A stretch of DNA of 21,306 nucleotides from contig JAJFGK010000014.1 in assembly GCA_021776195.1 (NCBI GenBank), forward strand, positions 1 through 21,306. The letters are read 5' to 3'. The notes under the pieces are model-generated. The model did not search any database. It was not told the origin of the DNA and saw nothing but the letters and a program-made list of their open reading frames with translations. The position numbers were made by a program, and so were the translations under genes. This document shows positions 1-7,352 of the stretch, piece after piece. The first letter of the stretch is position 1, and every line of letters starts with the position of its first letter. Origin of the DNA: Kiloniellaceae bacterium (GTDB lineage: Bacteria > Pseudomonadota > Alphaproteobacteria > Kiloniellales > Kiloniellaceae).

Positions 1-3000
1 ACCTGGATCCATCGTCTCGTCAGGCCCCTCGTACGGCCCCTCGCGCGCACGGCCCTGCATCCCAATCATATCACCTGGATCAGGCTGGCCGGTGGCGTCG
101 CGGCCGCCTGGCTCATGGCGACTGGCAGCCCGCAGGGTCTGTCCTGGGGAGCGGGATTGTTTTTTGTCTCCTTCTTCCTCGATCGTGCCGATGGTGAGCT
201 GGCCAGGCTCAGTGGCAAGAAAAGCGCCTTCGGCCACAAGCTCGATCTCATCAGCGATTCGCTTTGCAATGCCTTGGCATTTCTCGGCCTGGGCCTGGGC
301 CTGCGCGGTGGTCCGTTCGATCCCTGGACCCTGCCGCTGGGATTGATCGCCGGCCTGAGCGTGGCCGCGGTTTTTTTGCTGGTGACGGCGCTCGAAGCCA
401 GAGGCGGCGAGCGCGCGGGCGAGGTGGCCGGCGCCTCGGGCTTCGATCCGGACGATGGGGTCCTGGCGGTGCCCTTTCTGATCTGGTTCGGCCAGGCCGA
501 GCTGCTGCTCGGTCTTGCCGCGGTCGGCGCACCGCTGTTCTTTGTCTTCCTGTTCTATCGCCGCCGCCGGGACCTGGACGGCCTGAGCCTGGCGCATGTC
601 TGGTCGCGATTTCTCTGCGCTCGGGCCCGCTGGGTGGCGGGTCTGGCGCTGGCTTCGGCCCTGCTCGCGTCGCTCTATGCGGCGACCACCATCGAGCTGC
701 AGACCTCGACCAAGGACATGCTGGACCGCAAACTGCCGTTCCGCGTGAACGACACCGCCTTCGAGGCGGCCTTTCCCGCCCTCGGCGATCGGCTGATCGT
801 GGTGGTAGAGGCCGACGCCGAGGAGTGGGCCGAGACGGCCGCCACGACCCTGGCCCGACGCCTGCAATCCGACCAAGCCCGGATCAGCCAGGTGTTTTAC
901 GCCAAGGGCGATGGGTTTTTCCGTCGCCAGCGATTGCTCTATGCCGACCTGGACGAGCTCGAGAGCCTGGCCGACCGTCTGGCGGGCGCTGCCGGTTTCC
1001 TGGCCAGTTTGCGCAAGGATCCCAGCTTGCGCGGCCTGGCCGCCCTGCTGGATGACGCCGCGGCGAACCCCGAGGAGCTCGACCGCGAGCAGCTCGCCCA
1101 GACCTTGGACTTGATGGCGCAAAGCGCGGAGAGCCTGGCCGAGGGGCGGCCCAAGCCGCTCACCTGGCGCCGTGTGATGCTGGGTCAGTCCTCGACCCAG
1201 AGGGACAAGAATCCGGGGCGCCGGGCCCGCGAGATCGTCCTGGTGGAGCCGATCAGCGACCACGCCTCCCTATCGCCCGGCGCGGCCGGTCGGGCGGCGG
1301 TTACCGAGGCCTGGGCGGCGGCGGACCTGCCTGAGGCCTGGGGCGCCGAGATGGCTCTCACCGGCTTTGCGCCGATGCGCGACGAGGAACTCGAGAGTCT
1401 GCGCGAGGGCATGGGATGGATCGGTCTATCGGCCCTGCTGCTGGTGGCTTGTCTGCTTCGCCTCGGACTCGGGTCCTGGCGCCTGGCCGGCGCGCTGGTC
1501 TTCACCCTTATCGTCGGGCTGTCCTGGACCGCCGCCTTTACCGCCGCGACGCTCGGCCACTTGAACCTGATTTCGGTTGCCTTTGCCGTACTTTTCATCG
1601 GCCTGTCGGTCGACTTCGGTATTCATTTTCTGCTGCGCGTGCGCGAAGAATCGGTCAGCGCCAAGGACATCGCGGAGGCCTTCGGCGCGGCGACCGCACG
1701 GCTCGGCGGCCTGCTTCTGCTCTGTGCGATCTCCACCGCCCTTGGCTTTTATGCCTTTCTGCCAACCAGCTATCGTGGCCTGTCCGAGCTCGGCTTCATC
1801 GCCGGCAGCGCCATGTTCATCGCGTTGTTTGCCAACCTTGTGCTGTTGCCGGCCTTGGCCTCGCTGCTCGGTGTCGGGCAGGCGAAAGTCCTGCGCGCGC
1901 CCGGGTCGCTGGCGCGCCTGGTCGAAGCCCTCGGCCGTCCCGGTCGGGCGATGCCAAAGACCGTGGCGTTGGCGGCCCTGCTGCTCGTCGCCGGCTCCTG
2001 CTTCGCGCTGCCGGCACTCCGCTTCGACGACGATCCGCTCAATCTGCGCAATCAGGAAGCCCCCGCGGTGGCGGCGTTCCGGGCGCTGAGCGGGGATGCC
2101 CAGGTGACCCCCTATGCCGCCGAGGTCCTCAGCTCCGACCTGGCGGCGGCGTCTTCGCTGGCCGCCGAACTGGCCGCTCTGGACGCGGTCGGCGAAGCCC
2201 AGACCCTGGCCGACTTTGTCCCGGACACTCAGGAAGATAAGCTGTTCCTGATCGAGGACATGGCTTTTTTCCTCGCCGCGGTGACCGGCCCCGGACCGCA
2301 GGTTGACAAGGACCCACTGGACGGCGCGGCCCGCCGCCGGGCGGTCGAGGCCTTGATCGCGCGTCTCGAGACCCCGGGTTCCGGAGAGGGGGATGGCTTC
2401 TTCGGCGCGCCGGGCCGGCGCCTCGCAGCGGTCCTCGCGGGGCTCGCCGGGCGCGGCGACGCGGCGACCCTGCAGCGCCTCGAGGGGCTCTTGCTGTCCG
2501 GCCTCGCGCCACGCATCGACGAGCTGCGCGACGCCCTGGAGGCCGGCCCGATCTCCCTTGAGACCTTGCCCGAGGCCTTGACGGCGCGCTGGCTCAGCGC
2601 CGACGGCCGCGCCCGGGTGCGGATCAGACCGGCCAGGGATGCCCGCGATCCGCAGGAACGCCGGGCCTTCGTCGCCGCCGTGCAGGCGGTGGCGCCCAAC
2701 GTCACCGGTTCGGCGGTCATCACCGTGGAGGCCGGACGCGCCGTGGTGCGGGCCTTCGCCGAGGCCCTGCTCTATGCCCTGGCGGCGATTTTCCTCCTGC
2801 TTCTGGTCCGGTTGCGGTCCCTAAGCGCGACCCTGCTGGTGCTCTTTCCCCTGGCGCTTGCCGGGATGATGACCGCCGCCTTCACCGTGCTGCTCGGTTG
2901 GCCCTTCAACTTCGCCAACGTCATCGTCCTGCCCTTGCTTTTCGGTCTGGGGGTCGACAGCGGCATCCATCTGGTCGCCCGGGCGCGCGAGCAGCGCCGG

Positions 3001-3258
3001 GCGCCGCCCGCCGCGCCTGACAGGGTGTCCGACCAGGTCCCCGACGGGGCGCTTGACGGCACAGCGGGCGGCGAAACCACCAGCCTGGCGGTGCTCTTGA
3101 GCGCACTCACCACGATCTTGTCCTTTGGCGTGCTGTCCTTCTCCAGCCACCCCGGCACCGCCTCCATGGGCAAGCTCTTGACCCTCGCGGTGACCCTGGG
3201 AATGATCGCCACCCTGGTGGTCCTGCCGGCGCTCTTGAAGCTCACGCGAATCCGTTGA
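1..3258 (+). CDS. CDP-alcohol phosphatidyltransferase / HpnN-like MMPL (RND) exporter fusion, 5' end missing
   Basis: The frame is open from base 1, so the start lies upstream; the first internal ATG (115) is inside the first domain and is not the true start. The N-terminal part carries the complete CDP-alcohol phosphotransferase signature DGxxAR-x8-G-x3-D-x3-D at 190-258, preceded by PNHITWIRL, as in enzymes that transfer a phospho-alcohol from a CDP-activated donor in the membrane. After about 550 the frame continues into an exporter that resembles HpnN: the start of the periplasmic region (TSTKDMLDRKLPFR, then AFPALGDRLIVVVEA) is typical. The two transmembrane bundles contain GLSVDFGIHF (about 1600-1630) and GLGVDSGIHL (about 2944-2973), each keeping the Asp of RND/SSD permeases. 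HpnN moves hopanoids to the outer membrane; whether this protein carries hopanoids or another lipid is not shown. A Pro/Asp/Gly-rich insert (about 3000-3075) lies in the loop after the second Asp motif. There is no stop or frameshift at the junction. Confidence 0.88.
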   Translation, partial: TWIHRLVRPLVRPLARTALHPNHITWIRLAGGVAAAWLMATGSPQGLSWGAGLFFVSFFLDRADGELARLSGKKSAFGHKLDLISDSLCNALAFLGLGLGLRGGPFDPWTLPLGLIAGLSVAAVFLLVTALEARGGERAGEVAGASGFDPDDGVLAVPFLIWFGQAELLLGLAAVGAPLFFVFLFYRRRRDLDGLSLAHVWSRFLCARARWVAGLALASALLASLYAATTIELQTSTKDMLDRKLPFRVNDTAFEAAFPALGDRLIVVVEADAEEWAETAATTLARRLQSDQARISQVFYAKGDGFFRRQRLLYADLDELESLADRLAGAAGFLASLRKDPSLRGLAALLDDAAANPEELDREQLAQTLDLMAQSAESLAEGRPKPLTWRRVMLGQSSTQRDKNPGRRAREIVLVEPISDHASLSPGAAGRAAVTEAWAAADLPEAWGAEMALTGFAPMRDEELESLREGMGWIGLSALLLVACLLRLGLGSWRLAGALVFTLIVGLSWTAAFTAATLGHLNLISVAFAVLFIGLSVDFGIHFLLRVREESVSAKDIAEAFGAATARLGGLLLLCAISTALGFYAFLPTSYRGLSELGFIAGSAMFIALFANLVLLPALASLLGVGQAKVLRAPGSLARLVEALGRPGRAMPKTVALAALLLVAGSCFALPALRFDDDPLNLRNQEAPAVAAFRALSGDAQVTPYAAEVLSSDLAAASSLAAELAALDAVGEAQTLADFVPDTQEDKLFLIEDMAFFLAAVTGPGPQVDKDPLDGAARRRAVEALIARLETPGSGEGDGFFGAPGRRLAAVLAGLAGRGDAATLQRLEGLLLSGLAPRIDELRDALEAGPISLETLPEALTARWLSADGRARVRIRPARDARDPQERRAFVAAVQAVAPNVTGSAVITVEAGRAVVRAFAEALLYALAAIFLLLLVRLRSLSATLLVLFPLALAGMMTAAFTVLLGWPFNFANVIVLPLLFGLGVDSGIHLVARAREQRRAPPAAPDRVSDQVPDGALDGTAGGETTSLAVLLSALTTILSFGVLSFSSHPGTASMGKLLTLAVTLGMIATLVVLPALLKLTRIR

Positions 3259-3261
3259 AGT

Positions 3262-3276
3262 CGCCGAACTTCGGCG
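3262..3276 (+). terminator. Short hairpin just after the fusion gene
   Basis: CGCCGAACTTCGGCG can fold into a 5-6 bp stem three bases after the stop codon. No T-run follows, so it is at best a weak or Rho-assisted terminator, or a 3'-end-protecting hairpin, ahead of the tRNA gene. Confidence 0.3.
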
Positions 3277-3335
3277 CTATGGTCCGCGCGCGGATCGCGG
3301 GGCGGCCAGGGCCTGCCCCTTGACCTCTGCCGGAT

Positions 3336-3411
3336 TGGGGCGTGGCCAAGTGGTTAAGGCACCGGTTTTTGATACCGGCATTCGGAGGTTCGAATCCTCC
3401 CGCCCCAGCCA
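3336..3411 (+). tRNA. tRNA-Gln (anticodon TTG)
   Basis: The cloverleaf is complete. Acceptor arms TGGGGCG (3336-3342) and CGCCCCA (3401-3407) pair fully. The anticodon stem CCGGT/ACCGG encloses the 7-base loop TTTTGAT, giving anticodon TTG. The T arm GGAGG-TTCGAAT-CCTCC is perfect. Discriminator G3408 is followed by an encoded CCA (3409-3411). U1-A72 and G73 are normal glutamine identity features. The gene stands alone between the exporter and a convergent regulatory gene. Confidence 0.97.
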
Positions 3412-3481
3412 AAACCGTTTAATATCATAGGTTTGTGTTGAAGCTGAACCCGAAAAGGGGCGCGCGTGCCCGCGTGCCGCC

Positions 3482-4258
3482 TCAGGTGATCTGGAAGCGC
3501 TCCAGGACTTCGGCGAGGTCGTCGCCGAACTGCTGGCCGCGACGGATGATCCCGGTGCTCATCGGCAAGGCCTTGAGATCGCCGTGGGAGCGCTCGAGGC
3601 TGGTCAGCACGGCGACGGGAACATCCCTGGTGACCGGCATGGCGGCCAGGGCGCAGGCCAGATCGGCACCGCTGAGGCCCTTCATGACCATACTGGTGAT
3701 GACCATATCCGGCCGGCTCTCGATGATCAGCTCCAGGGCCTCGAAGGGGTCCATGACGATCGAGACGCGGTAGCCGCAGGCGGCAAGCTCGCGTTCGACG
3801 ATCTTGGCCGCCGAGCGCTGCGGCAGGACCAGGGTCACCTCCGTGTTGGTGATCGTGATGTCGCTGAGGTCGAAGTTCTTCTTGTGCGGCAGTTCGCGCA
3901 CCACCGTGGCGACCTCCTCGGCGGAAATCTCATCGCCCTCGAGCACGCCGGCGATACGGTCGCTGAAGGCCTGGAGGTCGTCGATGTGTTCGTCCGCGAT
4001 CTGGTCGATATCGGACAGGTAGTCGTCCAGGCGGTGGGCCAGGGAGGCCAACCCGGGAATCGACACCGTGCGCGACTTGGCGCGCAGGTTATGACTGTCG
4101 CGCGAGAGCATGGTGACGGCTGTCGCGCGGTCCAGCACCCCAGCGCGGACCTGCTGGAGCCGCAGGTCGAAATTGGACACCAGATCCCGGGCCTCGTCGG
4201 CGACCTCGTCGGTAGCCTGCAGATCGACTTCTTCTTCCGTAAGCTGGGCTTTTGCCAT
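3482..4258 (-). CDS. Hpt-like domain plus degenerate receiver-domain protein
   Basis: A 258-residue soluble protein. Residues about 20-110 are helical and contain SHNLRAKSRTVSIPGLASLA around His56, which resembles the HxLKG-type phosphoacceptor helix of histidine phosphotransfer (Hpt) domains. Residues about 141-258 have the receiver fold pattern: a beta strand TLVLP, a helix, then PDMVITSMVMKGLSG where a true receiver has the phosphoacceptor Asp. That Asp is Ser189 here. The N-terminal acidic pair that binds Mg is replaced by PQ, and the conserved Lys appears as Arg (IIRRG). It is therefore a pseudo-receiver that probably cannot be phosphorylated, joined to a possibly active Hpt. The partner kinase is not in the window. 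The start at 4258 fits the family-like N-terminus; its ribosome binding site is weak. Its role (signalling, perhaps motility or cell cycle) is inference. Confidence 0.75.
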   Translation of the reverse strand: MAKAQLTEEEVDLQATDEVADEARDLVSNFDLRLQQVRAGVLDRATAVTMLSRDSHNLRAKSRTVSIPGLASLAHRLDDYLSDIDQIADEHIDDLQAFSDRIAGVLEGDEISAEEVATVVRELPHKKNFDLSDITITNTEVTLVLPQRSAAKIVERELAACGYRVSIVMDPFEALELIIESRPDMVITSMVMKGLSGADLACALAAMPVTRDVPVAVLTSLERSHGDLKALPMSTGIIRRGQQFGDDLAEVLERFQIT

Positions 4259-4302
4259 GGTTTGGGCTCGCGTCTATTTGAATGAATGATCAGACCAGCC
4301 TT

Positions 4303-4320
4303 CTAAGACCAAACTCTTAA
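4303..4320 (-). promoter_or_regulatory. Inverted repeat upstream of the Hpt/pseudo-receiver gene
   Basis: CTAAGA-CCAAAC-TCTTAA is an imperfect palindrome (TAAGA/TCTTA) lying about 45-62 bases upstream of the minus-strand start. It sits where an operator would act. I do not recognise the regulator. Confidence 0.3.
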
Positions 4321-4427
4321 GGAACCGGTAACATTTCCCGCTGGGCGCGGCGGTCGCCCCGCCATAATGCGCATGAAAACGAGGCCCGCCTCCCTGCCCT
4401 GGCTCTGGTGAGCGCACCGCCTGGGCT

Positions 4428-4456
4428 CAGGTGGCTTGGGCCCAGGTGGCTTGGGC
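4428..4456. repeat. Tandem duplication of a 14-base unit
   Basis: CAGGTGGCTTGGGC occurs at 4428-4441 and again at 4443-4456, one base apart, in the intergenic stretch next to the 3' end of the dehydrogenase gene. It is probably a replication-slippage duplication. The rest of 4259-4470 holds no gene that I can support. Confidence 0.6.
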
Positions 4457-4470
4457 ACCGGCGCGGGGCC

Positions 4471-5439
4471 TCAGTAGCCGAGATCCTTGTCGATCAGGCC
4501 GTCCAGGGGCTCGCCGCGGCGCAGGCGGCCGAGGTTCTCGACGAAGCGCCGCAGGGTGCGGCCGGCACGCAGTTGGCTGGCCCCGGCGGTGTGGGGCGTC
4601 ATGACCACATTGGGAAAGCCCCAGAGCGGGTCGTCGGCGGGCAGTGGCTCACGGTGAAAGACATCGAGACCGGCGCCGCCCAGATGGCCGGACGCGAGGG
4701 CCTCGACCAGGGCCGCCTGGTCGATGATTTCGCCGCGGGTGACGTTCAGGACGATGGCGCCGGGCTTCATGGCGGCAAAACAATCGCGATCGAAGCCGCC
4801 GGCGGTTTCGGTCGTCAGCGGGGCGCAGATGGCGACCACGTCCGAGGCGCCCAGCAGATCCGGCAGGGCCGTCAGGGGTTCGACTTCGGCGACCTCCGGG
4901 CTGCCGGCCATGGTCTCGCGGTCGAGGGCGCGGATCCGCATATCGAAGCCGGCGGCACGCCGCGCCAGGGCCCGCCCGGTGCCGCCGAAGCCGACGATCC
5001 CCAGGGTCAGGCCTTCGAGTTCGATTTCGCGCCGGCGGTAGTCCATGCGCCGCTCCCAGGACGCCGGGCCGTCGCGAACCGCTTCGGCGAGCTCGCGGGT
5101 GAGGGCGAGCAGCAGGGCCATGGCGTGGTCGGCCAGGTGCGGCCCGACCAGGCCCTTCTCGCCGGTCAGGGGAATGGCGCTCGCCTTCATGGCCGGGAAC
5201 AGCAGCGAGTCGACGCCCGAGGCCGTCGCCTGCACCCACCGCAGCCGGGGGGCGGCGAGGAAGAGTTCCTCGTCGGGCGAACCCAGGATGACCTCGGCCT
5301 CGGGCGCGGCGGCCAGGGCGGCCTGCTTGTCGCGGGCGACCGTGATGGTTGCGCCAGGCCCGGCGGCGTCAGCGATGGCGGCCAGATCGGCCTCGGCGAC
5401 GTCGGGCAGGGTAAAGCCGGTCAGGATCAGAATGTTCAT
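4471..5439 (-). CDS. D-2-hydroxyacid dehydrogenase family protein
   Basis: A 322-residue NAD(P)-dependent dehydrogenase that would interconvert a 2-hydroxy acid and a 2-oxo acid in the cytoplasm. The catalytic domain is split around a Rossmann domain with GIVGFGGTGRALARR (GxGxxG). The substrate-binding Arg lies in NVTRGEIID, the Glu in FHREPLP and the catalytic His in MTPHTAG. The short N-terminal lobe (ILGSPDEELFLAAPRLRWVQATASGVD) is typical of the glyoxylate/hydroxypyruvate reductase-like branch. The ATG at 5439 gives MNILILTGF, the usual beginning, and has GGAG upstream. The frame stays open to an ATG at 5604, but that extension is not family-like. The exact substrate cannot be told. Confidence 0.88.
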   Translation of the reverse strand: MNILILTGFTLPDVAEADLAAIADAAGPGATITVARDKQAALAAAPEAEVILGSPDEELFLAAPRLRWVQATASGVDSLLFPAMKASAIPLTGEKGLVGPHLADHAMALLLALTRELAEAVRDGPASWERRMDYRRREIELEGLTLGIVGFGGTGRALARRAAGFDMRIRALDRETMAGSPEVAEVEPLTALPDLLGASDVVAICAPLTTETAGGFDRDCFAAMKPGAIVLNVTRGEIIDQAALVEALASGHLGGAGLDVFHREPLPADDPLWGFPNVVMTPHTAGASQLRAGRTLRRFVENLGRLRRGEPLDGLIDKDLGY

Positions 5440-5638
5440 GGTCGCTCGAATCTCCGCGCGTGGCAGGGATGGATGGGCGGCAGATGCGCCGGCTCTTCCG
5501 CCCTCGACGATAGCGACAGAGGGGGTTGGGGCGCCACCCATCTTCCTGCTACTCCAGAACGCCCTCTCGCTTAGCTTGCATCCGGTGGCCGAAACAACGC
5601 CCAAAGGCAGGTGCTGCCACTCGCCAGGCCATGGGTGT

Positions 5639-5658
5639 TGTACTCTATATTGTACAAT
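5639..5658 (+). promoter_or_regulatory. YefM-type operator/promoter of the toxin-antitoxin pair
   Basis: Two half-turn-related motifs, TGTACT (5639-5644) and TGTACA (5651-5656, inside the perfect palindrome ATTGTACAAT, 5649-5658), lie 12 bases apart. E. coli YefM binds palindromes with a TGTACA core. A -10-like TATATT (5646-5651) overlaps the site, as expected for autorepression. The ribosome binding site AGGAGA (5661-5666) follows, five bases before the antitoxin ATG. Confidence 0.7.
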
Positions 5659-5671
5659 TCAGGAGAAAGCG

Positions 5672-5941
5672 ATGGACACAATACAGGTCAGCGCGGCCCG
5701 ACAAGGGCTCGCCAGGGTCCTAGACCGCCTTTCGGTGGACAAGGCGCCGGTGGAGATTCTGCGACGGGACAAGCCATCGGTCGTCGTGATCGATAAGGAA
5801 GAGTACGAGGGCATGATGGAAATACTTCATCTCCTCGCGTCGCCGCGCAACGCGGAACGGCTGATCAAGTCCATCGGCGAGGCGGAAGCCGGCCAGGAGG
5901 TCGCGTTCGACCTCGATGAGGATGGCCGTGCCGCGGAATGA
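5672..5941 (+). CDS. YefM/Phd-family antitoxin
   Basis: An 89-residue antitoxin. The N-terminal part (DTIQVSAARQGLARVLDRLS, then APVEILRRDKPSVVVIDKEEYEGM) matches the Phd/YefM DNA-binding dimer fold. The segment LLASPRNAERLIKSI is the typical YefM linker helix, and the acidic C-terminus (FDLDEDGRAAE) is the usual toxin-wrapping tail. It should repress its own promoter through the TGTACA sites just upstream and neutralise a YoeB-type mRNA interferase. Its stop overlaps the toxin start (ATGA at 5938-5941), indicating translational coupling. The antitoxin appears intact, although its partner toxin is internally deleted. Confidence 0.9.
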   Translation: MDTIQVSAARQGLARVLDRLSVDKAPVEILRRDKPSVVVIDKEEYEGMMEILHLLASPRNAERLIKSIGEAEAGQEVAFDLDEDGRAAE

Positions 5942-6117
5942 AGGTCACGTTTACGCCGACGGCTTGGGAGGATTACGTGTCCTGGCAACAGCAGGATTTG
6001 GCATCGGCGATCCGGATAAATGGGCTGATCGCCGAGATCCGCCGCACGCCCTTTCGGGTCTCGGGCAAGGGCGACGCCCAGACCGTCGAAATCGTCCAGT
6101 GCCGCTATCACTACTGA
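5938..6117 (+). pseudogene. YoeB-type toxin with in-frame internal deletion
   Basis: The 59-residue reading frame starts inside the antitoxin stop codon. Its N-terminal part (WEDYVSWQQQD, then INGLIAEIRRTPF) matches the first ~39 residues of YoeB. Its end (TVEIVQCRYHY) matches the last residues, including the C-terminal His-Tyr. Compared with the 84-residue E. coli YoeB, about 29 residues between TPF and the RV of the penultimate strand are absent. The missing block normally carries the catalytic Glu46 and Arg65 and the WSRRI-x-EHR core. The reading frame is kept and no other frame contains the lost part, so this is a clean deletion rather than a frameshift. It is probably inactive as a ribosome-dependent RNase. 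It might still bind the antitoxin as a co-repressor, but that is inference. Confidence 0.8.
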
Positions 6118-6252
6118 AACGCAACAGTGCCTGGACCTTTTAATGCGGGACCTGGACGCGGAACGGGCAGGGCATTTCGGACTCTTCCGAGGTGGCGAGA
6201 TTAGGTTCAGGCGGGCTCCCTGTCCGGGTCGCCACGATGATCTCGTTGATGA

Positions 6253-7170
6253 CTATTGGTCTGACCGAAGGCGATTCGAGAATTCACTGGAGGTCCCGCA
6301 TTGGTCTATCATTGGCGCTGTCATTTTCGCCAACAGGGTCTTGAACGGAGCTATTCCAATCGAAGCCTCTTCGAGGCTTTCGTATGCCTTGATCGCGTGA
6401 GACAAAGCAGTTTCGCAGTCGCCCGCGCGCCACGCCAACTTGCTTAAGCCAATATGTGCCGCCCCGAGTTTACTCTGGTTAATCTCGGTCTTGCCGCCAA
6501 GTGATACGACCGTCTTGAACGTCTGTGGCGCGTCGTCGAGAAATCCCGATTCTAGCTGTTTACCACCAATTGCAACATAGAGCTCTGCGGCCTTGTCAGG
6601 CGCGCTATCCGCTGCCCCGTCAATGATCAGAAGAAGGTCTCGAAACTCTTTTTGTTTGAAATCCCTTGTGGCGTCAGGAGGAATGGTGTCGAGAACGCTG
6701 TGGACGGCGGCGAGCAGTTGCTCCGCCGTTACTGGACCCGGGCCTGTTGCGATGGCGAAATTCGTTGCTGCGAGCTTGGCTGCATCCGGTAATCGCTTCT
6801 CGCGCAATAGCCAGGAGACCATCGCGAATCTGGCTTGAATCGTCCTCGGATCATTCGGACCATACCGCGCTTCGGCTTGTGACAGCAAAGTCGGGAGAGC
6901 CTTGACCAAAGCCGAGGCCGTCTTTTCTAGATCGATAGGTTCCCCCTGCGCGTCAAAGGCGGGGTCGAGTTCGATTGCCACGTCTGGTCCGATCCGCAGC
7001 TCCGCGGTTTCTCCTTTGGAAAGTGTGGCAAGGGCGTCGCCCAAAGGACCCTCGATTGTCCTCTGGTCGGTGGATGCATGAGACCAGACCCGAATCACCA
7101 AGAAAATGAGCACCGCCAACCCGATCAACAGTGGGCGGTCGCGGAAGATCGCAGTGAGATTTCTTTTCAT
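6253..7170 (-). CDS. Membrane-anchored helical-repeat (TPR-like) protein, function unknown
   Basis: A 305-residue protein I do not recognise. A basic N-terminus (MKRNL) precedes one hydrophobic segment at residues about 13-29 (LLIGLAVLIFLVIRVW), so it is probably anchored with the bulk outside the cytoplasm. The rest is alpha-helical with repeat-like stretches: LPTLLSQAEARYGPNDPRT, MVSWLLREKRLPDAAKLAA, and near the end AHIGLSKLAWRAGDCETALSHAIKAYESL. These resemble TPR helices of the sort that mediate protein contacts. Base composition is visibly less GC-rich than that of the flanking genes, which together with the adjacent toxin-antitoxin remnant suggests acquired DNA. The ATG at 7170 gives the membrane segment a normal N-terminus; the ribosome binding site is weak. 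Confidence 0.65.
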   Translation of the reverse strand: MKRNLTAIFRDRPLLIGLAVLIFLVIRVWSHASTDQRTIEGPLGDALATLSKGETAELRIGPDVAIELDPAFDAQGEPIDLEKTASALVKALPTLLSQAEARYGPNDPRTIQARFAMVSWLLREKRLPDAAKLAATNFAIATGPGPVTAEQLLAAVHSVLDTIPPDATRDFKQKEFRDLLLIIDGAADSAPDKAAELYVAIGGKQLESGFLDDAPQTFKTVVSLGGKTEINQSKLGAAHIGLSKLAWRAGDCETALSHAIKAYESLEEASIGIAPFKTLLAKMTAPMIDQCGTSSEFSNRLRSDQ

Positions 7171-7352
7171 GATCTGCGGATCTCAAACCAACAACGCGAT
7201 TCTGATTTATGGAGACGATCTTTGGCTTTCTAATACGGAGAACTTTAGGGTTTGTTACGGGCGAGGATCAGGGAGTCGTGCTTCACCTGGAAACCCGCGG
7301 CGGGTTTGCCTATCTCTGATGACTGGATCGATTGCGAAAAGGCCGGCCGACC

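Noticed and set aside
3584..4285. A 233-codon plus-strand frame
   Set aside because: It is antisense to the Hpt/pseudo-receiver gene and has the His/Asp/Gly-rich look of a shadow frame.
4408..5941. Plus-strand frames over the D-2-hydroxyacid dehydrogenase, including one that reads on into the antitoxin
   Set aside because: They are antisense to the dehydrogenase. The antitoxin has its own ATG at 5672 with a good ribosome binding site, so the long N-terminal extension is not real.
5938..6117. The short toxin explained as a frameshift
   Set aside because: The missing YoeB core is not present in any frame between 6030 and 6117; both flanks stay in the same frame, so a deletion is the simpler reading.
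6143..6400. An 85-codon plus-strand frame after the toxin remnant
   Set aside because: It overlaps the end of the minus-strand repeat protein, has no ribosome binding site and shows no family resemblance. The 6118-6252 gap holds nothing else I can support.
7332..7352. TTG start for the AraC-family gene
   Set aside because: No ribosome binding site precedes it, while the ATG at 7353 has AAAAGG upstream at acceptable distance.
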